Positions 1 to 5,922 are shown, counted from the stretch's first letter. The stretch is 5,950 nt of DNA from Phycisphaerales bacterium (GCA_028288875.1 JAQGHK010000104.1:1-5950), one strand, 5' to 3'. Notes: generated by a model from the letters alone, not told the origin. Translations and numbers: made by a program.

Positions 1-57
1 TGTCGGCGGAAAAGTCGGCCGATCTTCACCTGCCGCCCCGCGAGTCACGTCGCGTTC

Positions 58-79
58 ATGCCGGGCCCCCGCCCGGCGT
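58..79 (+). terminator. GC-rich hairpin, possible terminator of an upstream gene
   Basis: A perfect 7-bp GC stem (60-66 with 71-77) closes a loop of four C residues, and the stem extends by one wobble and one A-T pair to 58/79. A short mixed T-containing stretch follows, but there is no real U-tract. It lies ahead of the first gene's promoter candidate, so it may end transcription from a gene to the left of the window. It could also be a chance GC palindrome. Confidence 0.3.
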
Positions 80-88
80 TGAATTCCC

Positions 89-117
89 TTGCCAATGTTC
101 GCACCGCCACTTAACTT
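89..117 (+). promoter_or_regulatory. Weak sigma70-like promoter candidate for the HAF-repeat gene
   Basis: TTGCCA (89-94) matches five of six bases of the -35 consensus. With a 17-bp spacer it is followed by TAACTT (112-117), which matches only three of six bases of the -10 consensus. The position leaves a leader of about 70 nt before the start codon. This is pattern matching only, since promoter rules in planctomycetes are poorly defined. Confidence 0.28.
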
Positions 118-183
118 GTCCAAACACCTCGGCCGCACCCGGATCGTTCGATGGCGAAGCCCCGCCGGCTTGGAATCCAGTCT

Positions 184-187
184 GGAG
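184..187 (+). promoter_or_regulatory. Shine-Dalgarno GGAG deciding a non-ATG start
   Basis: GGAG ends 4 nt before GTG 192 and 7 nt before TTG 195, both in frame with the long reading frame. The 7-nt spacing favours TTG 195, while codon preference favours GTG 192. An ATG at 190 is out of frame and reads ATG-TGT-TGA. The next in-frame ATG (231) would remove most of the signal peptide, so a non-ATG start is needed. Confidence 0.5.
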
Positions 188-191
188 TGAT

Positions 192-1919
192 GTGTTGAAG
201 ACCCGCTCGATCCTGGCCGCGACCGCAGCCATGTGCGTGGCCGTGCCCTCCGTTCGCGCCAACCCCGTTTACGGCGGGCCGTCATACGACGCGACCACGT
301 CCACCGGGTTTCTCGATCCGCAGTTGCCTACGCCCCCGGGCCTCAGCGCGGGGAACGGCGCCGCCGTTGGCAACGCCACCAAATACACCAACGGCACGTC
401 CGTCGGACAACGCGCCGTCCGCTGGAACAACAGCAGTGCCGTCGCCGTCGAGTTGGGCAACCTCGGCACGGTCAGCGGCAGTACAACGAGCGTCGCTTAC
501 GCCATCAACTCCAATGGCATCGCCGTGGGCTACGCACGCAAGTCTTCCGCGGGCACGAACCTCGGCGAACGGGCCGTCCGCTGGGACGCCGGCGGCACGG
601 CCGCCACCGAATTGGGCAACCTCGGCACCAACTACGGCGGCTACACGTCCGGCGCTGCAAACGCCCTCAACGCCGCCGGAATGGCCTTCGGCTACATGAG
701 CAAGTACGACCCCGCCGCCGCATACATCGGGTATCGCGCCGTTCGCTGGGGCGCTGGCGGCACCGCCGCCACCGAGCTAGGCAATCTCGGCACCGATTCG
801 TTCGGCCTGACGTCGAGCATCGTTTATGCCGCCAATAACGACGGCACCGCAGTCGGCATCGCGCAAAAATATGTCGCCGGCTCGGGCCGTGGTTTTCGTG
901 CCGTCCGTTGGGACGCCGGCGGCACCGTCGCGACCGAACTGGGCAACCTCGGCACCAACGCCAGCGGGGTCGCGAGCAATTACGCCTACTCGGTGAACTC
1001 CGCCGGCGCTGCGGTCGGCCATGCCGAAAAGTACGCCGCCGACGGCGAGTACGTTGGCACTCGCGCCGTCCGTTGGGACGCCGGCGGCACCGCCGCCACC
1101 GAGCTGGACAGCCTCGGCACGGACGGTAGCGGCTTCACGGGGAACGACGCCTACGCCATCAACGCCGCGGGCACCGCCGTCGGTATCGCGACGAAGTACG
1201 TCGCCGGCACGTCCGTCGGCCAACGCGCCGTCCGCTGGAACGCCGGCGGCACCGCCGCCACGGAGTTGGGCAACCTCGGCACCGCCGCCGGCGGCAAGAC
1301 GACGAGCGTGGCTTATGCCATCAATGCTGGCGGCACCACCGTCGGCTACGCGAACAAGTACACCGCCGGTACGCTCGTCGGTGCCCGCGCGGTCGCCTGG
1401 GGCGCGGATAGTGTCGCTTTCGACCTGAACGCCTTGCTCTCGCCCGCCGACGCGGCCTGCTGGACGTTCAACGAAGCCCGCGGAATTAGCGACACGAACT
1501 GGATCACCGGCCTCGGCAATTACGACCCCGATGGCTCGGCCGGCCCACTGGCGGCCTATAAGCGGACCTTTTTAATAAAGATCGGATTCGGCGGCGACGC
1601 CGATCTGAACGATAAAGTCGACTTCAACGACTTCCTTGTCCTGCAGAACAATTTCAATCGGACCGGCACTACGTTTTCGGAAGGCGACTTTAACTACGAC
1701 AGCGTCACAGATTTTAATGACTTCCTGATCCTGCAAAACAGCTTTGGCACCGGCCTCGCGGGTGCCGGCGCAGTGGCGGTCACTAGTCAGGAAATCGCCG
1801 CGATGCAAGCGTTCGCGCTGACAGCCGCCGTGCCCGAGCCGGGCTCATTAGCGATCGGCATTTCAGTCGTATCCCTCGGCGTCGCCCGGCCGCGCCGGCG
1901 GCGATCGCAGGCGCGTTAG
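192..1919 (+). CDS. Secreted HAF-repeat protein with dockerin-like loops and PEP-CTERM sorting signal
   Basis: 575 residues from GTG 192; TTG 195 would give 574. Residues 1-23 form a signal peptide (basic KTR, hydrophobic core, likely cleavage after VRA). Residues 56-380 hold six tandem repeats of 53-55 residues, each with a GxAVG start, a KY motif, RAVRW, ELGNLGT and an A-x-x-x-N end. A divergent seventh unit follows (381 to about 450, RAVAW, then NEARGISD). This pattern resembles the HAF extracellular repeat family and suggests a beta-propeller-like fold. Residues 469-480 and 499-510 are two 12-residue EF-hand-type calcium loops with Asp/Asn at positions 1, 3, 5, 9 and 12, each followed by a DFL-x-LQN helix, as in type I dockerin. 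The C-terminus has VPEP (547-550), a short hydrophobic stretch and an Arg-rich tail, the PEP-CTERM signal recognised by exosortase-type enzymes. Export, processing and envelope attachment or release are expected from the family; the biological role is unknown. The membrane segment is short and the tail (RPRRRR plus SQAR) is longer than usual. Confidence 0.9.
   Translation: MLKTRSILAATAAMCVAVPSVRANPVYGGPSYDATTSTGFLDPQLPTPPGLSAGNGAAVGNATKYTNGTSVGQRAVRWNNSSAVAVELGNLGTVSGSTTSVAYAINSNGIAVGYARKSSAGTNLGERAVRWDAGGTAATELGNLGTNYGGYTSGAANALNAAGMAFGYMSKYDPAAAYIGYRAVRWGAGGTAATELGNLGTDSFGLTSSIVYAANNDGTAVGIAQKYVAGSGRGFRAVRWDAGGTVATELGNLGTNASGVASNYAYSVNSAGAAVGHAEKYAADGEYVGTRAVRWDAGGTAATELDSLGTDGSGFTGNDAYAINAAGTAVGIATKYVAGTSVGQRAVRWNAGGTAATELGNLGTAAGGKTTSVAYAINAGGTTVGYANKYTAGTLVGARAVAWGADSVAFDLNALLSPADAACWTFNEARGISDTNWITGLGNYDPDGSAGPLAAYKRTFLIKIGFGGDADLNDKVDFNDFLVLQNNFNRTGTTFSEGDFNYDSVTDFNDFLILQNSFGTGLAGAGAVAVTSQEIAAMQAFALTAAVPEPGSLAIGISVVSLGVARPRRRRSQAR
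357..1331 (+). repeat. Six in-frame tandem repeats (159-165 bp each) within the HAF-repeat gene
   Basis: Unit boundaries at the GxAVG motif are 357-515, 516-677, 678-842, 843-1004, 1005-1169 and 1170-1331. A degenerate seventh unit starts at 1332. The most conserved DNA block in each unit encodes RAVRW-(D/N/G)-AGGTAATELGNLGT, while the stretch after LGT and the KY-to-RAVRW linker vary. Length differences are whole codons, so the frame is kept throughout. Unit 1 is the most divergent of the six (NNSSAVAVE replaces the AGGTAATE part). Near-identical blocks in units 2-6 suggest duplication or ongoing homogenisation. Confidence 0.92.
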
Positions 1920-2068
1920 CGATGGCTGTCCGCAGGGCGCAGGCAAGCACGATTTCGCCAAAATGCGCCGCCCGGATCATTCCGCCGTCATAAACCGGCC
2001 GACGGGCTAGGGATTTCTACGCAACCCCTCCAGATCACCGCGATTTCTCTTTTCTTCCCTCAGGCCCG

Positions 2069-2077
2069 TGCTATCTT
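2069..2077 (+). promoter_or_regulatory. Extended -10 promoter candidate for the second PEP-CTERM gene
   Basis: TG (2069-2070), one base, then TATCTT (2072-2077) fits the TGn plus -10 pattern, with four of six bases matching TATAAT. No good -35 lies 16-18 bp upstream; the DNA there is pyrimidine-rich (2044-2060), which is compatible with an extended -10 promoter. The implied transcript would start near 2084 and have a leader of about 40 nt. The remainder of the 1920-2125 gap shows no gene and no convincing terminator. Confidence 0.33.
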
Positions 2078-2119
2078 TCTCCTTGCGCTAACCCCGCCGC
2101 TGTCGTTCGCCGTAGCCTT

Positions 2120-2123
2120 GGAG
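2120..2123 (+). promoter_or_regulatory. Shine-Dalgarno GGAG for the second PEP-CTERM gene
   Basis: GGAG lies only 2 nt before ATG 2126 but 11 nt before the in-frame ATG 2135. Neither spacing is ideal. ATG 2135 would give a protein three residues shorter (starting MSDSYRF) with the same signal peptide core. Confidence 0.45.
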
Positions 2124-2125
2124 AA

Positions 2126-4204
2126 ATGCACCTGATGTCGGATTCTTATCGCTTTGTTGTTCGCCCCTGCGCGTCTGTCGTTTGGTCATTGACGCTCGCC
2201 CTGACGTCGATCAGCCAGGCCAACATTTTATTCGATAACACCAAGAGCGAGCAGGCCGGCAATGCGGATTGGGTGATCGATTCGGACGGCACCAGCGCGC
2301 AGCGCACGCCCACGCCCGCGCAGTCGGGCATTACCGCCGCCACCGCCGAAACCTACTGGAACGGCGGCATCAGCGCGTGGGGCGTCACGATGGTCAAACG
2401 CGGGCAGGCCGTTGAAACGCTGCCGGTGGGCACGGCCATCACCTTCGGCAGTACGACCAACGCGCAGGATCTGAGCCATTACAGCGTCTACGCCGTCACC
2501 GAGCCGAACAAATTGTTCACCGCCGCGGAAAAAACGGCGATCATCAACTTCGTCAAAAACGGCGGCAGCCTGTTCATGATCGCCGACCACGGCGGTGCCG
2601 ATCGCGATAACGACGGCGTCGATGCCACCGACGCCTGGAACGACCTGATCTCCACTGCCAACACCGCGGCCAGCGGCGGGCCGGCGTTTAACTTCACGTT
2701 CAACGGGGATTCGGTCTCGCCCGCCACGCCCGGCGTCGACACCTCCGCCTCCAACCCGATCACCAACGGCGCGGCCGGCAGCGCGACGAACTTCTCCTAC
2801 TCCAGCGGCTCACTGCTGACGATCGCCACCGGCGCGACCAATATCAAAGGCGCCGTCTGGTCCACCACGGCCAAGGCGAACACCACGGCGATGGTCGCCT
2901 ACGGCACATACGGCCTGGGCAAGTTCGTGGCCGTCGGCGATTCCTCACCATTCGACGACGGCACCGGCGCATCGGGCGACACGCTGTACAACGGCTGGAC
3001 CGGCGACGCCGCCGGTGCGAGCGACGCCACTCTCATCACCAACGCCTCCCTCTGGCTGGCAACCCAGAATGACCCGGCCGCGCTCTACTTCAATAGCACC
3101 GCCGGCGGCAGCCTTGCGACCGCGGGCAGCTACACGCCGACGTTGGCCGGCACACTGCCGTCGATGGTCACGCCCGGCGCGACCACCGACGTCTACTTCT
3201 CCGCAACGGCCGCCGGCAGTGCCGCACTATCGGCCGCGCTGCCCACCGCCCTGTCGGTCAACAGCCTGACGTTCGGCGCCGGGTTAGGCGGCGCGGTCAC
3301 GATCAACGGCGCGGGCACGCTCACGGTTAAAGCCGCCGCCGGTGCCTATGCCGCGGGAAGCGGCATTGTGAAGCTTGCGGGCTCGGGCGCGACCACTCTC
3401 AATGCGCCCCTCGCCCTGGCAGCCAGCCAGAACTGGAAGAACAGTGCGGCCACCGCGCTGACCATCGCCGGCCCCATCGCCCTGGGCGCTAACACGCTGA
3501 CGCTGGCCGGCACTGGCGCGACGGCCATCAACGGCATCATCAGCGGCACCGGCGGCTTAGCCATCATCGACGCCGGCGCACGCACGCTGGCCGCGGCCAA
3601 CACCTACAGCGGCGCGACCACGCTCGCCGGCGGCACGCTCACCGCCGCGCCGGTGGCCTATGCCAATCTTCTAGGCAACGCCGGCGGCGTCGACGTGCAA
3701 AACGGCCGCCTCGTGCTGAACTACGCCGGCAGCTCCACTCCGGTCGCCCAGGTCAAAGCGTTGCTGGCCAGCGGCTACGCCCAAGCGACGCCGTTCGCGA
3801 CCGGGCAACTTCGCTCTACGACGCTCGCCGCGGGCCGTACGCTGGGCTACAGCGACAGCGGTTCGGCCGTGACGATCCTGATCACGCTGCCCGGCGACGC
3901 GAACCTCGACGGCACCGTCGACTTCAACGACTTCCTCGCCCTGCAGAACAATTTCGGCCAGTCGGCCACGCGATTCGATCAAGGCAATTTCAACTACGAC
4001 GGCGTGACCGACTTCAACGATTTCCTGGCTCTTCAAAACAACTTCGGCCAGAGCGTCACCGGCGCGACCGTCGCATTCAGCAATTTGCAGGTGGCGGCGA
4101 TCCAGGCGTTCGGCCTGTCGGCCGCCGTGCCGGAGCCAGCAACGCTGGCGCTAGTCGGTATCGGTGCGATGGGCGGGCTGCTGGCCCGGCGTCGGCGGGC
4201 CTGA
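2126..4204 (+). CDS. Secreted Rossmann/GATase-like domain protein with PATR beta-helix, dockerin-like loops and PEP-CTERM
   Basis: 692 residues from ATG 2126; ATG 2135 is an alternative. A signal peptide ends near residue 32 (SISQA, then N). Residues 33-313 resemble a family of secreted proteins beginning FD-x-TK-x-E-x-AGNADWVID. They carry a FVKNGGSLFMIADH strand-and-turn (142-155) typical of glutamine-amidotransferase-like or GldG/IFT52-like Rossmann folds. An Asp-rich stretch follows, D154 H155 then D159, D161, D163, D166 and D169. A second motif, GDSSPFDDGTG, starts at G271. I see no amidotransferase Cys nucleophile, so the activity is unknown; metal binding is a guess. Residues about 318-505 are Gly/Ala/Thr-rich, with a passenger-associated transport repeat (PATR) at about 474-505 (ANTYSGATTLAGGTL), suggesting a right-handed beta-helix. 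Calcium loops lie at 591-602 (D, N, D, T, D, D at positions 1, 3, 5, 7, 9, 12) and 621-632, the second starting with Asn rather than Asp. VPEP (668-671), a hydrophobic segment and RRRRA form a textbook PEP-CTERM tail. No outer-membrane autotransporter barrel is present, so export is presumably via Sec and exosortase-type processing. Confidence 0.9.
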   Translation: MHLMSDSYRFVVRPCASVVWSLTLALTSISQANILFDNTKSEQAGNADWVIDSDGTSAQRTPTPAQSGITAATAETYWNGGISAWGVTMVKRGQAVETLPVGTAITFGSTTNAQDLSHYSVYAVTEPNKLFTAAEKTAIINFVKNGGSLFMIADHGGADRDNDGVDATDAWNDLISTANTAASGGPAFNFTFNGDSVSPATPGVDTSASNPITNGAAGSATNFSYSSGSLLTIATGATNIKGAVWSTTAKANTTAMVAYGTYGLGKFVAVGDSSPFDDGTGASGDTLYNGWTGDAAGASDATLITNASLWLATQNDPAALYFNSTAGGSLATAGSYTPTLAGTLPSMVTPGATTDVYFSATAAGSAALSAALPTALSVNSLTFGAGLGGAVTINGAGTLTVKAAAGAYAAGSGIVKLAGSGATTLNAPLALAASQNWKNSAATALTIAGPIALGANTLTLAGTGATAINGIISGTGGLAIIDAGARTLAAANTYSGATTLAGGTLTAAPVAYANLLGNAGGVDVQNGRLVLNYAGSSTPVAQVKALLASGYAQATPFATGQLRSTTLAAGRTLGYSDSGSAVTILITLPGDANLDGTVDFNDFLALQNNFGQSATRFDQGNFNYDGVTDFNDFLALQNNFGQSVTGATVAFSNLQVAAIQAFGLSAAVPEPATLALVGIGAMGGLLARRRRA

Positions 4205-4220
4205 CCGCAACGGATCCAGA

Positions 4221-4276
4221 TCAGATGCAAATGAAGAACGCCGGCTTACGGGCCGGCGTTCTTCATTTGTATTTGA
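4221..4276. terminator. Long stem-loop between convergent genes, likely bidirectional terminator
   Basis: The core is a perfect 18-bp inverted repeat, 4228-4245 with 4252-4269, around a 6-nt loop (4246-4251). It extends outward through 4221-4227 and 4270-4276 with two G-U wobbles on the + strand reading, giving a 25-bp stem. The base of the stem is A/T-rich and the top is GC-rich, so transcripts from either direction end the stem in a U-containing run (ATTTGTATTTG on the + side). It begins 16 nt after the stop of the upstream + gene and lies 31 nt beyond the stop of the - strand gene, as expected for a shared terminator. There is no pure U-tract. Confidence 0.8.
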
Positions 4277-4307
4277 CACCATCGCCGACGCGAGGTCGGC
4301 CGCTGGT

Positions 4308-4511
4308 TCAATCCGTTTTGGCTTCCTTGTGATCGACGCTCGTCGAGCCGTCCGGGTTTTTATAGACGGTGGTTTCCTTGTGCGTGCTGCCGCCGAACCA
4401 ACCCGGCTTATCACTTTCGGTGTGCGAGACTTCGTGGGCGCAGCCGACATTGATGCCAGCGGCGGCGGTCATCGTGCCAAGAACCAGTAGCGAGTGAAGC
4501 AATCGTTTCAT
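4308..4511 (-). CDS. Small exported lipoprotein-like protein, unknown function
   Basis: 67 residues. An N-terminal basic start (MKR) and a hydrophobic stretch to about residue 20 lead to INVGC at 20-24. Gly before Cys24 fits a lipoprotein signal, but Asn21 at the -3 position is not the usual Leu/Val/Ile, so lipidation is uncertain; cleavage by signal peptidase I after CA (24-25) is also possible. The mature part (25-67) is short, polar and His/Lys/Asp-rich, with SDKPGWFGGSTHKETTVYKNPDGSTSVDHK forming what looks like a conserved small-protein core with a WFGG turn and an NPDGS turn. I do not recognise a function. The reading frame is supported by a strong Shine-Dalgarno site, an export signal and placement between a terminator and a divergent promoter region. 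It is probably a single-gene transcript anchored or secreted into the periplasm. Confidence 0.8.
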   Translation of the reverse strand: MKRLLHSLLVLGTMTAAAGINVGCAHEVSHTESDKPGWFGGSTHKETTVYKNPDGSTSVDHKEAKTD

Positions 4512-4717
4512 CGTTCCTCCGGGTCAAACCTTGCAACGTCAGCGGCCGGCGGCCGATGGCTTGCATGATGATCGTAGGAGTCGCGACCGACGCCCGGCCA
4601 CGCCGCCTTATCGAATTATGCGGATTGCCGCCGGCTGGACTTGCGGGTTATTCGGAATCTGCGGCATGGCCATTATGGTTGGCCCCGGGCGCGGAGCGGG
4701 GTACCTTCGCGGGCACT
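4512..4717. other. Divergent intergenic spacer between the lipoprotein-like gene and the PLP enzyme gene
   Basis: This 206-bp gap should hold promoters for both flanking genes. I find no convincing -35/-10 pair on either strand. An open frame continues upstream from the PLP enzyme to ATG 4556, but its first 54 residues do not look like any part of that family and have no Shine-Dalgarno site, so I treat the stretch as non-coding. A GC-rich palindromic patch (about 4541-4554) is too short to interpret. Confidence 0.5.
4516..4520 (-). promoter_or_regulatory. Strong Shine-Dalgarno GGAGG for the small lipoprotein gene
   Basis: On the - strand GGAGG is followed by AACG and then ATG (4511-4509), a 4-nt spacing. 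It is the best ribosome binding site in the window and fixes the start of the 67-residue protein. Confidence 0.75.
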
Positions 4718-5902
4718 GTGAACGAAGAATTTGTGAACGAAGACTTTGAATTCGCCCTCTCCGCCGATGCCCTGCGGCATTCCGAAAGCTTTAAATGGTC
4801 GCACTATCCGGCCGACGTGTTGCCGCTGTGGGTGGCGGACATGGATTTTGCCGTCGCGCCGTCGGTCTTGGAAAAGCTGCACGCGCGGCTGGATCAGTCG
4901 ATTGGTTACGCACCGCACGCCGCCGATTGTGAATTCACCCGACTGCTGCGGGCCAAGCTGGAGCGGCAGGGCTTGGTCGATCTGCCGGCCAATGGGTGGA
5001 TAAAGTATCTCGGCAACGTGGTCAGCGGGCTGTACGCCACTGTGATGGCGCTCACCGCGCCTAGCGATGAGGTCATCACCTTCACGCCCATCTACCCGCC
5101 CTTTCTGACGGCCATCACCGATCCAGGGCGCGTGGCGAAACACGTGGCGCTCGCCGCGACACCCAATGGCTATCAGATCGATTGGAAAGCGCTGGAAGCG
5201 GCGGTCACGCCGGCCACGCGGCTGGTGCTGCTGTGCAACCCGCACAACCCCACCGGCCGGGTGTGGACGCGCCAGGAGTTGACGCGATTGGCGGAGTTCG
5301 TGGAGCGGCATCGCCTCTGGATCATCACGGACGAACTGCACGCCGATCTCACGCTCGACGGCACGTTCACGCCGTTCACGGCCGTCGCCTCGCCGGCCGT
5401 TCGCGAGCGCACGCTTACCGTCACCGGCCCCTGCAAAGCGTACAACACCGCCGGGCTGGGCATCGGCGCGCTGATCAGCCACAGCACGACGCTGAACGCC
5501 CGCGTTGCCAAGAAAACGGTAGGCATCGCTGCTCATCCGTCCGCGTTGGCCGTGACGATGTGGCAGGCGACGTTGGAAGACGACGGCGCATGGCTAGCCG
5601 CCGTGCTGAAGCAGTTGCGGTCCAACCGGGACTATCTGGCCGCGTTCGTTCGAGAGAAGCTACCGGGCGTGAAGTATCTGGGTTCCGAAGCCACCTATCT
5701 GGCGTGGCTGGATTATCGCAGCCACCCGCGGGCGGCCGATATCCAGCAGTATCTGCTGAAGACCGCCAAAGTGGCGCTCAACCCCGGCCCGCATTTCGGG
5801 CCGGGGAATGAAGGGTTTGTCCGGCTGAATTTCGCAACAAGCCGAACAATTCTGGCTGAAGCATTGGATCGATTAGCCGCCGCGCATGTGCCAGTGGCGT
5901 AG
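4718..5902 (+). CDS. MalY/PatB-family PLP-dependent C-S lyase / aminotransferase
   Basis: 394 residues from GTG 4718, the usual size for MalY/PatB proteins. Fold-type I PLP enzymes of this family cleave the C-S bond of cystathionine or cysteine conjugates, releasing pyruvate, ammonia and a thiol, in the cytoplasm. Residues are given from GTG 4718; add 54 to count from ATG 4556. The family start motif KWSHYPADVLPLWVADMDF ends at residue 44. YPPF (126-129) follows. CNPHNPTGRVW begins at 173, with N177 expected near the cofactor ring. ITDELHADL begins at 203, with D205 the likely partner of the pyridine nitrogen. GPCKAYNTAGL contains K240, the predicted Schiff-base lysine. VRLNFATSR holds R369, the likely carboxylate-binding arginine. 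Cys precedes the lysine where Ser is more usual. GTG 4718 has only a weak ribosome site; GTG 4733 is an alternative, preceded by GAAGA. Substrate cannot be read from sequence: it could be a cystathionine beta-lyase in methionine synthesis or a general cysteine-conjugate lyase or aminotransferase. No methionine pathway neighbours are visible. Confidence 0.9.
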   Translation: MNEEFVNEDFEFALSADALRHSESFKWSHYPADVLPLWVADMDFAVAPSVLEKLHARLDQSIGYAPHAADCEFTRLLRAKLERQGLVDLPANGWIKYLGNVVSGLYATVMALTAPSDEVITFTPIYPPFLTAITDPGRVAKHVALAATPNGYQIDWKALEAAVTPATRLVLLCNPHNPTGRVWTRQELTRLAEFVERHRLWIITDELHADLTLDGTFTPFTAVASPAVRERTLTVTGPCKAYNTAGLGIGALISHSTTLNARVAKKTVGIAAHPSALAVTMWQATLEDDGAWLAAVLKQLRSNRDYLAAFVREKLPGVKYLGSEATYLAWLDYRSHPRAADIQQYLLKTAKVALNPGPHFGPGNEGFVRLNFATSRTILAEALDRLAAAHVPVA

Positions 5903-5922
5903 GGGCGAGATACATCTCGCCC
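5899..5922 (+). repeat. Palindromic element overlapping the PLP gene stop codon; possible terminator or dispersed repeat
   Basis: An 8-bp perfect stem (GGGCGAGA, 5903-5910, with TCTCGCCC, 5915-5922) encloses a 4-nt loop. It is preceded by GTAG (5899-5902), whose TAG is the stop codon of the PLP enzyme. There is no U-tract after it, so termination would be weak. The GTAGGGGCGA…TCGCCC layout resembles short palindromic intergenic repeats I recall from several bacterial phyla. The last 28 bases of the window hold nothing I can identify. Confidence 0.5.

Noticed and set aside
56..262. 68-codon - strand frame over the leader and signal peptide region of the first gene
   Set aside because: No domain or export signal, and it overlaps the start of a well supported gene on the other strand.
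233..838. 201-codon + strand frame inside the HAF-repeat gene
   Set aside because: Its Arg/His-rich product is a frame-shifted reading of the tandem repeats; it has no ribosome site or recognisable domain.
777..1223. 148-codon - strand frame opposite the HAF repeats
   Set aside because: Its apparent internal repetition merely mirrors the repeats of the sense gene.
357..1331. CRISPR array or non-coding satellite
   Set aside because: Units of about 162 bp vary by whole codons and encode a continuous repeat protein; there are no short identical repeats with unique spacers.
1984..2006. Possible terminator after the HAF-repeat gene
   Set aside because: Only a 5-bp stem with an 11-nt loop and no U-tract; too weak to call.
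4284..4300. Small hairpin (6-bp stem, 5-nt loop) just past the - strand lipoprotein gene
   Set aside because: It is short, has no U-tract, and the neighbouring 25-bp stem explains termination better.
4151..4450. 99-codon - strand frame overlapping the small lipoprotein gene in another frame
   Set aside because: It is Arg/Ser/Thr-rich low-complexity product, also crosses the stem-loop, and lacks the signal peptide and Shine-Dalgarno site of the 67-residue gene.
4164..4490. 108-codon + strand frame running through the terminator and over the small lipoprotein gene
   Set aside because: It crosses the 25-bp stem-loop, starts inside the previous gene without a ribosome site, and opposes a better supported gene.
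4641..4676. Promoter candidate for the PLP enzyme (TTGCGG … CATTAT)
   Set aside because: The spacer is 24 bp, far from the usual 16-18, and the closer hexamer TTATTC is a poor -35.
4673..5536. 287-codon open frame on the - strand opposite the PLP enzyme
   Set aside because: It is antisense to a gene with clear family motifs, its product is Arg/Gly/Gln-rich without domain features, and long antisense frames are expected in GC-rich DNA.
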